DNA of 13,719 nucleotides from Clostridia bacterium (lineage in GTDB: Bacteria; Bacillota; Clostridia; Peptostreptococcales; Anaerovoracaceae): assembly GCA_024403005.1 (NCBI GenBank), contig JAKSSQ010000027.1, positions 1 through 13,719 of the forward strand. Reading direction: 5' to 3'. Positions 6,894 to 13,719 of this stretch are shown here, piece by piece. The notes below the pieces were generated by a model. The model made no database searches and was not told the DNA's origin. It saw nothing but the letters and a program-made list of their open reading frames with translations. Within the stretch, counting starts at the first letter, position 1. The number at the start of each line of letters is the position of its first letter. Made by a program: the position numbers and the translations under genes.

Positions 6894-6970
6894 GATTTCC
6901 AAATTAAAAAAAGGAAATCCTGCAGTTTTACTGTATATAGACTATATGGAATACGTGGAAAGGAGGCACT
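6894..6970 (+). promoter_or_regulatory. dgt-dnaG intergenic region with two inverted repeats
   Basis: The 77-base gap is AT-rich. GATTTCC (6894-6900) and GGAAATC (6913-6919) form a 7-pair hairpin with an A-rich loop but no T-tract after it. A perfect 13-base palindrome, ATATAG-A-CTATAT (6935-6947), lies 24 bases before dnaG. A very strong ribosome binding site, AAAGGAGG (6959-6966), follows. I could not identify a convincing -35/-10 pair, so an internal promoter or operator here is only possible. Confidence 0.35.
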
Positions 6971-8734
6971 ATGGAAAATTCATCCTTCAGTTTCGCCATT
7001 GACGAAATAAGGAACCGATGCAATATCGTGGACATTATAAGTCCTGTGGTGCCTTTAAAGAGAGCCGGGTCCAATTTCAAAGGCTGCTGCCCGTTCCACA
7101 AGGAAAAGACACCGTCCTTCGTAGTTTCCGAAAAGAAGCAGATTTTTACCTGTTTCGGCTGCGGAGCTACGGGAAATGCCATCAGTTTCACCCAGAAATA
7201 CTATAATATCTCTTTCCCCGACGCGGTCAGAAGACTGGCTCAGCAGTACGGCATCGAAATAGACGACGCCTACGAAAGGCAGGGAAAGAAGAGAGATGTC
7301 TACTACGAAGCTAACAGAAAAGCCGCCAGGTTTTTCTACGACTGCTTTACGAAAACTGCCAATCCCGGCTATGCCTACATGAAAAAAAGAGGCATTCAGC
7401 CCCAGATTATGCAGAAATTCGGCATAGGCTACTGCGATGACGAGTGGACGAGCTTAACGGATTTCATGAAGTCTCAGGGCGTGGCTCCCGAGATGCTGGA
7501 AGAACTGGGCCTTGCTGCAAGATCCAGGAAAGAAGGCAAATCCGACAGATATTACGATAAATTCCGCGGAAGGGTAATGTTCCCCATATTCAACACTATG
7601 GGCAAGGTTATCGGCTTCGGCGGCAGAACTCTGGGAAACGGTGAACCAAAATACCTGAATTCCCCTGAATCTCCGGTATTTTTAAAGAAGAATAATCTCT
7701 ATGGGCTCAACCTTTCCAAAGGTGAAATCCAGAACGAGGGCTTTGCAATCGTTGTGGAAGGGTACATGGATGTTATAGGGCTCTACCAGGCCGGAATAAG
7801 AAATGTTACGGCTTCCCTTGGTACAGCTCTTACGGAAAACCAGGCAAGGCTTCTTAAGAAGTACACCACTAAAGTCGTATTGTGCTACGATTCCGACAAT
7901 GCAGGAATTAAGGCGGCTTTAAGAGGCATAGACGTTTTAAGAGACGCAGGTCTGGATGTAAGGGTTATCCAGGTTGACGACGGTAAGGACCCGGACGAAT
8001 ACATTAAAAAGCACGGTGCGGACGAATTCCGCGCTCTCATCGATAAAAAGTCCATGACGGACGTAGATTACAAGATCATGCTCCTGCGCAGGAGATTCGA
8101 TCTGCGGGATATCTCCCAGAGCGTTAATTTCCTTAAAGAAGCGGCTTCAGTTATAAAGAAGCTCTCCCCGGTGGAAGCAGATCTGTACATTAAGAAAGTC
8201 GCAAGAGAGAATGGCTTGTCCGAAGGTGCTTTAAAGAGGGAAGTTGACGGAATACAGGTTACGTCAACACCTCCTCCTGTCTACGAAAGAGAGGAGAAAA
8301 AGGAAGAAATTCCTGCAAAACAGGTCTCTCAGGGGCAGATACTCCTGGAAAAGACTTTAATCCGGCTTTGCATTCAGCGTGCGGATTTCTGGCCCAGACT
8401 TAAAGATTATGCAGAGGCATTCGAGACGGAAAATGCCATTGAGGTCACAGGAGCATTCAGAAATCTCTACACTGAAAACAGCGAATTCGACATGGCAAAG
8501 CTCAAGGAAAACCTGAGCGAAAGCGGATATGCTTACCTGAACGACATTTTAAACAATGTGTTCACCGGCGAAGACGAAGATGCAGCCTTTGCAGACTGCA
8601 TACACAAGCTGGAATCCATAAGAAAGCGTAAACGCAGAGACGAAATTATGGATATTCTGTCCCTGGCAGAAGGAAACGCCAGCGAGGAACAGATAGACAG
8701 CTTAATGAGGGAACTCGCTTCGTTAGGCAGGTAA
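6971..8734 (+). CDS. dnaG: DNA primase
   Basis: Primase makes the RNA primers for replication and works with the replicative helicase at the fork. The 587 residues show the standard order. A CHC2 zinc finger comes first, with ligands C40, H43, C61 and C64 (CPFH and CFGC). The RNA polymerase core follows, with [13 protein letters not shown] and [18 protein letters not shown]. The Toprim motifs are VVEGYMD (E263), CYDSDNAG (D307, D309) and DGKDPDEY. The C-terminal helical region (about 440-587) is poorly conserved and corresponds to the helicase-binding domain. The start is set by AAAGGAGG and by alignment of the N-terminal [14 protein letters not shown] helix. It precedes rpoD by 28 bases, the classical macromolecular-synthesis operon arrangement. 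Confidence 0.97.
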   Translation: MENSSFSFAIDEIRNRCNIVDIISPVVPLKRAGSNFKGCCPFHKEKTPSFVVSEKKQIFTCFGCGATGNAISFTQKYYNISFPDAVRRLAQQYGIEIDDAYERQGKKRDVYYEANRKAARFFYDCFTKTANPGYAYMKKRGIQPQIMQKFGIGYCDDEWTSLTDFMKSQGVAPEMLEELGLAARSRKEGKSDRYYDKFRGRVMFPIFNTMGKVIGFGGRTLGNGEPKYLNSPESPVFLKKNNLYGLNLSKGEIQNEGFAIVVEGYMDVIGLYQAGIRNVTASLGTALTENQARLLKKYTTKVVLCYDSDNAGIKAALRGIDVLRDAGLDVRVIQVDDGKDPDEYIKKHGADEFRALIDKKSMTDVDYKIMLLRRRFDLRDISQSVNFLKEAASVIKKLSPVEADLYIKKVARENGLSEGALKREVDGIQVTSTPPPVYEREEKKEEIPAKQVSQGQILLEKTLIRLCIQRADFWPRLKDYAEAFETENAIEVTGAFRNLYTENSEFDMAKLKENLSESGYAYLNDILNNVFTGEDEDAAFADCIHKLESIRKRKRRDEIMDILSLAEGNASEEQIDSLMRELASLGR

Positions 8735-8762
8735 GCTTCAGAATAATAAAGGGGGCGACAGC

Positions 8763-9875
8763 ATGAATTACGAACACGACACTAAGGAATACGACCAGAT
8801 GGACGAAGTCCTGGAAAAGAGCGCCAAGGCTGCCGTTATGGCAACCAGCGAATCTCCTTTCGCAGACATCGACCTGGACGACACAAATCCGGAATACGAA
8901 GAAGTTTCCGAAGCAGATCTGGATATTACATCTCTGCTTAAGGACGATTTCGACCCGGACGCACTGGATACAGACACAGAAGCAGAACTGGAAGAACTGG
9001 CTGCAGAAGCTGAATCCGACGATCTGGAAGAAATGCCCAAGGGCATTGCAGTAGACGACCCTGTAAGAATGTACCTTAAGGAAATCGGCAAGGTGCCTCT
9101 CCTTACAGCAGACGAGGAAATGGAACTGGCAAAGCGCATGGAACAGGGCGACCAGGAAGCTAAGAACAAGCTCTGTGAAGCCAACTTAAGACTTGTAGTT
9201 TCCATCGCAAAGAGATATGTAGGCCGCGGAATGCTTTTCCTTGACCTCATTCAGGAAGGAAACATGGGCCTCATTAAGGCTGTAGACAAGTTCGACTACA
9301 CAAAGGGCTTCAAGTTCTCCACATATGCTACATGGTGGATCCGCCAGTCCATTACAAGATCCATTGCGGACCAGGCAAGAACCATTCGTATCCCCGTACA
9401 TATGGTTGAAACAATCAACAAGCAGATCCGTGTAACAAGACAGCTGCTTCAGGAACTGGGAAGAGATCCTTCTCCCGAAGAAATCGCAAAGGAAATGGAA
9501 ATTCCCGTAGAAAAGGTAAGAGAAATCTCCAAGATTGCTCAGGAACCCGTTTCTCTTGAAACACCTATCGGCGAAGAAGAAGATTCCCACCTCGGCGACT
9601 TCATTCCCGACGACGATGTACCTTCTCCCGCAGATGCAGCAGCATTCTCCATGCTCAAGGAACAGCTGGACGAAGTTCTCGCTACACTTACAGAAAGAGA
9701 ACAGGAAGTTCTCAGATTAAGATTCGGTCTGGACGACGGCCGCCAGAGAACTCTGGAAGAAGTAGGCCAGCAGTTCAAGGTTACAAGAGAACGTATCCGT
9801 CAGATCGAAGCAAAGGCTCTCAGAAAGCTCCGCCACCCCAACAGAAGCAGACGCCTGAGGGATTACCTTGAATAA
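8763..9875 (+). CDS. rpoD: RNA polymerase primary sigma factor (SigA/RpoD)
   Basis: This 370-residue group 1 sigma factor directs RNA polymerase to housekeeping promoters. Region 1.2 spans about residues 98-130 ([18 protein letters not shown]). Region 2 (about 138-208) contains the -10 recognition segment [19 protein letters not shown]. Region 3 spans about 210-285, and region 4 (about 303-366) ends in the -35-binding helix [20 protein letters not shown]. All are fully conserved, so it should read TTGACA/TATAAT promoters like those seen in this window. The first 95 residues are strongly acidic and low in complexity, and do not look like a standard region 1.1. The ribosome binding site is AAGGGGG. 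The stop overlaps the trmK start. Confidence 0.97.
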   Translation: MNYEHDTKEYDQMDEVLEKSAKAAVMATSESPFADIDLDDTNPEYEEVSEADLDITSLLKDDFDPDALDTDTEAELEELAAEAESDDLEEMPKGIAVDDPVRMYLKEIGKVPLLTADEEMELAKRMEQGDQEAKNKLCEANLRLVVSIAKRYVGRGMLFLDLIQEGNMGLIKAVDKFDYTKGFKFSTYATWWIRQSITRSIADQARTIRIPVHMVETINKQIRVTRQLLQELGRDPSPEEIAKEMEIPVEKVREISKIAQEPVSLETPIGEEEDSHLGDFIPDDDVPSPADAAAFSMLKEQLDEVLATLTEREQEVLRLRFGLDDGRQRTLEEVGQQFKVTRERIRQIEAKALRKLRHPNRSRRLRDYLE

Positions 9876-10536
9876 TAAGCTTACAGAAAGACTTCAGCTC
9901 CTGGCAGATTTAGTTCTGCCGGGCAAGCCTGCAGCCGATATAGGTACAGACCACGGCTATCTCGGCCTTTACCTTCTGGAAAGCGGAAAATGCCCGTTCG
10001 CGGTTCTTTCCGACGTAAACGAAGGCCCGCTGGCCAAGGCTAAGCAGAATATGGAGGAATCCTCCGTAGACGAAAGCCTTTACAGTATAAGGCTCGGAGG
10101 CGGTCTTGCCACTCTGCAGCCCGGCGAAGCTGCTTCCATAGTAATAGCAGGCATGGGCGGCGAGCTCATAGCTTCCATACTGGAAGAATTCCCGGAAAAG
10201 ACTGCAAGCGCAGAGCTGCTTATTCTGCAGCCGAGAACCAGAAGCGGCGAGCTTCGCAGCTGGCTCTGGAGCAACGGATATGCCATTAAAGGTGAGTATC
10301 TGGTGCGCGAAAGAGGCCGTATCTGCGAAGTCATTACAGCTGCCAGAGGAAAGCAGGCGCCCGGAGACCCGGATATTCCGGAAACGGACAGCCCTCTGCT
10401 GGCAGAGTTTCTGGACGGGCGCATTGGGTCAATAAAACGAATTATAGAAGGCCTGGAAAAGAGCGGAAGAGATTCGGCTGCTCTTAAAGAAAGATTAAAT
10501 GCACATGAAGAAAGAAGACTTCGCTGCGGCGATTAA
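9868..10536 (+). CDS. trmK: tRNA (adenine(22)-N1)-methyltransferase TrmK
   Basis: This 222-residue SAM-dependent methyltransferase would make m1A at position 22 of tRNA. The SAM-binding motif [10 protein letters not shown] (23-32) is diagnostic of the family; the acidic residue D49 (VLSDVN) would bind the ribose, and IAGMGGELI (93-101) forms the catalytic motif. A helical C-terminal part (about 186-217) is likely the coiled coil seen in TrmK. The start is an unusual TTG at 9868. It is chosen because the family N-terminus ([12 protein letters not shown]) begins right there, GAGGGA (about 9857-9862) lies upstream, and no nearby ATG would fit. It overlaps the rpoD stop by 8 bases, implying translational coupling. 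The rpoD-trmK-nif3 order resembles B. subtilis sigA-yqfN-yqfO. Confidence 0.93.
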   Translation: MNNKLTERLQLLADLVLPGKPAADIGTDHGYLGLYLLESGKCPFAVLSDVNEGPLAKAKQNMEESSVDESLYSIRLGGGLATLQPGEAASIVIAGMGGELIASILEEFPEKTASAELLILQPRTRSGELRSWLWSNGYAIKGEYLVRERGRICEVITAARGKQAPGDPDIPETDSPLLAEFLDGRIGSIKRIIEGLEKSGRDSAALKERLNAHEERRLRCGD

Positions 10537-11272
10537 CGAAATAAGCCCTCTGGAACTGGCAGAAGAATGGGACAACTGCGGCTGGCAGATCAACCTGGCA
10601 GCAGGAGATGTTAAGAAAGTTCTCGTATGTCTGGACGTCTGCGATGCTACTGTGGACGAAGCGATAGAGAAGAGCTGCGATGTGGTTCTTTCTCACCATC
10701 CGCTGCTCTTTAATGCTACAAAATGCATCGATATGGCAGATCCTAAGGGACGCTACGTAATTAAGCTTATCCAGAACGGAATAAGCTGCTTTGCGGCTCA
10801 CACGTGTTTCGATTCCGCGGACGGCGGCAACAACGACTACATTCTTAAGGCAGTCGGCGTGAGCAATCCGGAAAAGTTCTGCGGAAATATCTGCAGAGCC
10901 GGCATGCTGGACGAACCGGTAAGCATGAAGGAATTCGCAGCCCGCATTGAAGCTGCCTGCATGGGCGGCGTCGTTAAGTACAGCGGCGATCCGGACAGAA
11001 TAATAAAAAAGGCTGCAGTGTGCACCGGAGCTGGCGGAGATTTTATCTACGATGCGGTTAAAGAAGGCGTGGACTGCTTTATAAGCGGTGAGTTCAAGCA
11101 TCACGAGCTCATTTACGCCAAGGACTGCGGAATCTGCGTTGCAGATGCGGGCCATTACGGCACTGAATTCTGCTTCGTGGAAAACATGGCTTCACAGCTG
11201 GAAGCATTGGGGGCTGGCCTTGAAGTAATCCGCACGGAAAAGGAATTTAACCCCGTGCCAAACAGCAGGTAA
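10499..11272 (+). CDS. Nif3-like dinuclear metal center protein (YqfO/YbgI family)
   Basis: This member of the Nif3/DUF34 family is about 257 residues long, the short form without the central insertion found in YqfO. The metal-binding residues expected for the dinuclear site are present: HH at 66-67 (LSHHPLLF), H101 and D105 (HTCFDSADGG), and H219 and E223 (DAGHYGTE). Family annotations as GTP cyclohydrolase 1 type 2 are not well supported, and the true role is unsettled. The start overlaps trmK by 38 bases. A second ATG at 10505 fits homologues nearly as well ([23 protein letters not shown]), and only a weak AAAGAAAGA precedes either. Translation probably depends on coupling with trmK. It is the last protein gene before rnpB. 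Confidence 0.92.
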   Translation: MHMKKEDFAAAINEISPLELAEEWDNCGWQINLAAGDVKKVLVCLDVCDATVDEAIEKSCDVVLSHHPLLFNATKCIDMADPKGRYVIKLIQNGISCFAAHTCFDSADGGNNDYILKAVGVSNPEKFCGNICRAGMLDEPVSMKEFAARIEAACMGGVVKYSGDPDRIIKKAAVCTGAGGDFIYDAVKEGVDCFISGEFKHHELIYAKDCGICVADAGHYGTEFCFVENMASQLEALGAGLEVIRTEKEFNPVPNSR

Positions 11273-11283
11273 TCTGCTATAAT
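11255..11283 (+). promoter_or_regulatory. rnpB promoter, extended -10, overlapping the end of nif3
   Basis: GTGCCA (11255-11260, 4 of 6 consensus), a 17-base spacer and a perfect TATAAT (11278-11283) are preceded by TGC (11275-11277), forming an extended -10. The -35 lies within the last codons of the Nif3 gene. Transcription should begin near 11290, which gives a pre-RNA with about 33 extra bases at the 5' end. Confidence 0.75.
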
Positions 11284-11289
11284 ACCCCT

Positions 11290-11304
11290 TGCGGCTTTGC
11301 CGCA
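11290..11304 (+). other. Hairpin at the 5' end of the rnpB precursor
   Basis: TGCGGC (11290-11295) / GCCGCA (11299-11304) is a perfect 6-pair stem with a TTT loop, starting where transcription is predicted to begin. No T-tract follows on either strand, so it is not a terminator for nif3. It may protect the precursor or guide 5' processing. Confidence 0.45.
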
Positions 11305-11322
11305 CTTAAAATTTAATAATTA

Positions 11323-11697
11323 CCATGAGTAGTTGAGACGATCGCGGGCCCGGTGTGAAAGCCGGGCGTGAGGAAAGTCCGGGCTCCATAGGGCGAGGAT
11401 GCCGGTTAACGGCCGGTGGGGGTGACCCCAAGGAAAGTGCAACAGAAAACAACCGCTGCAGAGGTGCAGTAAGGGTGAAAAGGTGAGGTAAGAGCTTACC
11501 GGGCCGGTGGTAACATCGGGCGTCAATGTAAACCCCATCCGGAGCAAGACCATTAGGGAGACAGGTGCCTTTGGCAAACCGTCTGAAAGGGGGCTGCCCG
11601 TCCCTTCCCGGAAGGTAGGTCGCTTGAGACCTGCAGCAATGCAGGTTCTAGAAAGATGATCGTTTTATACAGAACCCGGCTTATTGGCTGCTCATGG
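11323..11697 (+). ncRNA. rnpB: RNase P RNA, A-type
   Basis: This is the catalytic RNA of RNase P, which removes 5' leaders from pre-tRNAs. The conserved core is plain: GAGGAAAGTCCGGGCTCC (11370-11387) at the 5' side, ACAGAACCCGGCTTA (about 11669-11683) at the 3' side, and between them the TAAACCCCATCCGGAGCAAG block and the GGTAGGTCGCTTGAG and CTAGAAAGATGATCG segments typical of A-type RNAs. The ends are set by helix P1: CCATGAGTAGTTGA (11323-11336) pairs with TTGGCTGCTCATGG (11684-11697) over 14 positions including G-T pairs. The length of about 375 bases suits A-type RNAs. It has its own promoter and terminator. The mature ends are estimates to within a few bases. Confidence 0.96.
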
Positions 11698-11708
11698 TTT
11701 TTATACTG

Positions 11709-11731
11709 CAGGCCTTTGGGCTTGTTTTTTT
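11709..11731 (+). terminator. Rho-independent terminator after rnpB
   Basis: CAGGCC (11709-11714) pairs with GGCTTG (11719-11724) around a TTTG loop, followed by seven T residues (11725-11731). It lies 11 bases beyond the end of helix P1. Confidence 0.85.
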
Positions 11732-11832
11732 GTTTATGCGGAGCGTGAGCACAATGCATTGGTTCACGCAGAAAAAGGGTGCCCTTGTATACAATGAATA
11801 TTGATTGTATTTATCCATGCATTATTAATCAT

Positions 11833-11856
11833 ATTCATAAATAATTATTTATGAAT
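11833..11856. repeat. Perfect 24-base palindrome, candidate operator
   Basis: ATTCATAAATAA (11833-11844) is followed directly by its exact reverse complement (11845-11856). It lies about 60 bases upstream of the -35 box of the lyase promoter and is not followed by a T-tract, so it is more likely a binding site for a dimeric regulator than a terminator. The surroundings are very AT-rich, which raises the odds of chance symmetry, but 12 perfect pairs with no spacer is long. Confidence 0.6.
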
Positions 11857-11914
11857 TATTTTGCATTTTGTAATTAAATCATTTATTTTTCGCCAAATTT
11901 GATAATTTTGCTTG

Positions 11915-11943
11915 TTGTTTTATCGTTTTTGCTACTCTATAAT
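11915..11943 (+). promoter_or_regulatory. Promoter for the methionine gamma-lyase gene
   Basis: TTGTTT (11915-11920), a 17-base spacer and a perfect TATAAT (11938-11943). Transcription would start near 11950, giving a leader of about 70 bases that ends in the ribosome binding site AAGGAG (about 12006-12011). Confidence 0.65.
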
Positions 11944-12018
11944 TGAGGTAAGCTCGAAAAAGGCTTATTGAATTTATTTTATTTATATTTTTTAACCTAT
12001 ATGGGAAGGAGTTAAAAA

Positions 12019-13209
12019 ATGAGCAAGTATTCTATGTCTACAACACTTATCCACGGTACATCTCACGAAAAGAAGCCTTACAACGCTCTTCAGATGCCCA
12101 TTTTCCAGACATCCACTTATGAATTCAATTCCACAAAGAATGGTGCTGAAATCTTCGCAGGCCAGGCACCCGGATATGCATACCTTCGTATCGGCAGCCC
12201 CACAGTAAGCATGGTTGAAGAAAAGCTTGCTGCTCTCGAAAACACAGAAGGCGCTGTAGCATTCGGTTCCGGTATGGGTGCTATCACAGCTACACTCACA
12301 ACATTCCTCAAGGCTGGCGACAGATGCGTAGTTGACAAGGCTATCTATGGCTGCACATTCGAACTGTTTGCTCACAAGCTCACAGCTTTCGGTATCGCTG
12401 TTGAATTCATCGACTTCACAGACATGAAGGCTGTACGCAAGGCTCTCCGCAAGAAGACAACACTCGTATACTTCGAAACAATCTCCAACCCCACAATGAA
12501 GGTTGTTGATATCGAAAAGGTATCTGCTTATGCACACGATAAGTATCCCGATTGTCTCGTAGTAGTTGACAACACATTCGCTACAGGTCTTTCCTGCAAG
12601 CCCCACGATCTTGGTGCTGACATCGTAGTACACTCTGCTACAAAGTATCTGAACGGCCACGGCGACCTCCTCGCAGGTTTCGCTTGCGCTAACGCAGATC
12701 TCGCTATGCAGATCAGAGTTGTTGGTCTTAAGGACGTTACAGGCGCTGTTCCCGGACCCCAGGAAGCATTCCTGCTCAACAGAGGTCTCAAGACACTGCC
12801 CCTCCGTATGGAAAAGCACTCTGCAAACGCTATGAAGGTTGCTAAGTTCCTCGAAGCTAACGAAAACATCGAATCCGTATACTATGTTGGTCTCAAGAGC
12901 CACCCCCAGTATAAGATCGCTAAGAAGGAACTCGCTCTCACAGGCGGTATGATCGCATTCGAACCCAAGACAGCTGAAATCGCAGAAAACATTCTGAACA
13001 ATGTTGAACTCTGCACACTGGCTGTATCCCTTGGCGACTGCGAAACACTTATCGAACACCCGGGCAGCATGACACACAGCACATACACAGAAGAAGAAAT
13101 GATCAATGCTGGCTTCACAAAGAAGCTCATCAGACTTTCCGTAGGTCTTGAATGCGCTGACGACATCATCGCAGACCTGGCTCAGGCAATCGAAAAGGCT
13201 ACCAAGTAA
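12019..13209 (+). CDS. PLP-dependent sulfur amino acid lyase, probable methionine gamma-lyase
   Basis: This 396-residue enzyme is of the Cys/Met metabolism PLP family. K209 in SATKYLNGHGD is the PLP Schiff-base lysine, D184 (VVDNTF) contacts the pyridine nitrogen, Y55 and R57 (YLR) bind the PLP phosphate of the partner subunit, and R372 (IRLSVGLE) would hold the substrate carboxylate. Y110-G-C112-T-F matches the active-site YGCTF of Pseudomonas methionine gamma-lyase (its Cys116), a cysteine usually absent from cystathionine lyases and synthases; this favours the reaction methionine to methanethiol, ammonia and 2-oxobutyrate. Cystathionine gamma-lyase and O-acetylhomoserine sulfhydrylase remain alternatives. 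The usual NPT after YxR reads SPT here. AAGGAG precedes the start. Codon bias is as strong as in pnp, suggesting abundant expression. A 2-oxoacid oxidoreductase gene follows 61 bases on. Confidence 0.85.
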   Translation: MSKYSMSTTLIHGTSHEKKPYNALQMPIFQTSTYEFNSTKNGAEIFAGQAPGYAYLRIGSPTVSMVEEKLAALENTEGAVAFGSGMGAITATLTTFLKAGDRCVVDKAIYGCTFELFAHKLTAFGIAVEFIDFTDMKAVRKALRKKTTLVYFETISNPTMKVVDIEKVSAYAHDKYPDCLVVVDNTFATGLSCKPHDLGADIVVHSATKYLNGHGDLLAGFACANADLAMQIRVVGLKDVTGAVPGPQEAFLLNRGLKTLPLRMEKHSANAMKVAKFLEANENIESVYYVGLKSHPQYKIAKKELALTGGMIAFEPKTAEIAENILNNVELCTLAVSLGDCETLIEHPGSMTHSTYTEEEMINAGFTKKLIRLSVGLECADDIIADLAQAIEKATK

Positions 13210-13220
13210 TTATTAATCCC

Positions 13221-13241
13221 GTAAGTAATTGATTTACTTAT
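13221..13241 (+). other. Small hairpin between lyase and oxidoreductase genes
   Basis: TAAGTAA (13222-13228) pairs with TTACTTA (13234-13240) around TTGAT, with one more G-T pair outside. It is followed by an A-run rather than T, so it should not terminate transcription on the + strand. It may be an mRNA processing or stability element between two co-transcribed genes. Confidence 0.35.
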
Positions 13242-13270
13242 AAAAAAGTATCCCGAAAGGTAGGTCACTA

Positions 13271-13719
13271 ATGAAAGGTTTAACAGAAATCAGATGGCAT
13301 GGCCGTGGCGGCCAGGGCGCTAAGACAGCAGCCCTGCTTCTGGCAGACGTATGCTTTTCCACCGGTGCTGAAGTTCAGGGTTTCCCCGAATACGGTCCTG
13401 AAAGAATGGGCGCTCCTATCACTGCTTACAACAGAATCAGTGATAAGGCAATCCGTGTTCACTCCAACATTTACGAACCCGACTATGTCGTAGTAGTAGA
13501 TGAAACTCTGATCGAAGACATCGATGTAACTGCAGGTCTCAAGGAAGACGGTGCAATCATCATTAACACAGCTAAGAGCCCCGAAGAAATGCGTCCGATG
13601 CTCCGCGGCTATAAGGGAAGAGTTTGCACAATCGATGCTCGCAAGGTATCCATCGCAACTCTGGGCAAGTATTTCCCCAACTCCCCGATGCTCGCAGCAA
13701 CAATTAAGGTTTCCGCTCT
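13271..13719 (+). CDS. 2-oxoacid:ferredoxin oxidoreductase, gamma subunit (partial, 3' end beyond window)
   Basis: About 149 codons are visible with no stop before the window ends. The start follows GAAAGGTAGG (about 13255-13264). The opening TEIRWHGRGGQGAKTAALLLAD and the later FPEYGPERMGAPITAYNRIS are hallmarks of the gamma subunit (PorG/PorC/VorC type) of pyruvate or branched-chain 2-oxoacid:ferredoxin oxidoreductases. These oxygen-sensitive enzymes turn a 2-oxoacid plus CoA into acyl-CoA, CO2 and reduced ferredoxin. In multi-subunit forms the delta (ferredoxin-like), alpha and beta genes usually follow, so they are expected just past 13719. Substrate cannot be read from the gamma subunit. 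Proximity to the lyase, which would yield 2-oxobutyrate, suggests a role in that acid's oxidation, but pyruvate is equally possible. Codon bias indicates high expression. Confidence 0.9.
   Translation, partial: MKGLTEIRWHGRGGQGAKTAALLLADVCFSTGAEVQGFPEYGPERMGAPITAYNRISDKAIRVHSNIYEPDYVVVVDETLIEDIDVTAGLKEDGAIIINTAKSPEEMRPMLRGYKGRVCTIDARKVSIATLGKYFPNSPMLAATIKVSA

Larger units (their letters stand above)
11732..12018. other. AT-rich intergenic region between rnpB and the PLP lyase gene
   Basis: No coding region is supported here on either strand. The region holds an inverted repeat GCGTGA (11743-11748) / TCACGC (11764-11769), a 10-base palindrome TTGTATACAA (11785-11794) whose right part also pairs as ATACAAT (11789-11795) / ATTGTAT (11804-11810), a perfect 24-base palindrome (11833-11856), and a promoter (11915-11943). 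A short TAAGC / GCTTA hairpin (11949-11967) sits at the start of the predicted leader. I see no SAM riboswitch, T-box or other known riboswitch pattern. Confidence 0.6.

Noticed and set aside
11290..11304. Hairpin read as a terminator for the Nif3 gene
   Set aside because: No T-tract follows on the + strand and no matching tract exists for the - strand. It also sits at the predicted start of the rnpB transcript.
11944..12018. Possible SAM riboswitch or T-box in the leader of the lyase gene
   Set aside because: The leader is only about 70 bases, very AT-rich, and has just one 5-pair hairpin. It lacks the conserved S-box core and the T-box sequence.
11992..13077. A 361-codon open frame on the - strand opposite the lyase
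   Set aside because: It has the same cause as the pnp shadow: biased codons on the + strand. The translation is Cys-rich and without motifs, and the + strand gene has all its catalytic residues.

Overview
The window reads as a chromosomal segment of an anaerobic, Clostridia-like Firmicute. Three things suggest this: strong AGGAGG-type ribosome binding sites, Gram-positive gene orders (rpsO-pnp-M16 peptidase, dnaG-rpoD-trmK-nif3), and a ferredoxin-type 2-oxoacid oxidoreductase subunit at the right edge. The highly expressed genes share a marked codon preference (Lys AAG, Glu GAA, Thr ACA, Pro CCC). I cannot name a family or genus from sequence alone. Every gene I can support is on the + strand.

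Layout. Positions 1-597 hold a compact type II toxin-antitoxin pair with its own promoter and a palindromic operator; it is AT-richer and uses Lys AAA, unlike its neighbours. A HAD-family phosphatase follows (631-1293). Next are rpsO (1438-1704, with promoter, leader and terminator) and pnp (1846-3975, with a large folded leader and its own terminator), then an M16 zinc peptidase (4077-5324) with a hairpin leader. From 5366 to 11272 the genes are tightly spaced: dut, a dGTPase-like HD hydrolase, dnaG primase, the major sigma factor rpoD, the tRNA-A22 methyltransferase trmK, and a Nif3 family protein. This is an extended version of the Gram-positive macromolecular-synthesis cluster, with two dNTP-sanitising enzymes at the front. 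The RNase P RNA gene rnpB follows (about 11323-11697), with an extended -10 promoter overlapping the end of nif3 and a terminator at 11709-11731.

After an AT-rich intergenic region containing a perfect 24-base palindrome and a sigma-A-type promoter, a PLP enzyme best read as methionine gamma-lyase (12019-13209) lies 61 bases upstream of the start of a 2-oxoacid:ferredoxin oxidoreductase gamma subunit that runs off the window (13271 onward). Together these two could carry methionine to methanethiol, ammonia and 2-oxobutyrate, and then to propionyl-CoA plus reduced ferredoxin. That would be an energy-yielding methionine fermentation unit. It is the most interesting lead here, but it is an inference from adjacency.

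Most of the window is housekeeping. The points of interest are mainly regulatory: the folded pnp and peptidase leaders that share sequence, the toxin-antitoxin operator, the 24-base palindrome, and the probable methionine-catabolism unit. I found no CRISPR array, tRNA, insertion sequence or prophage.
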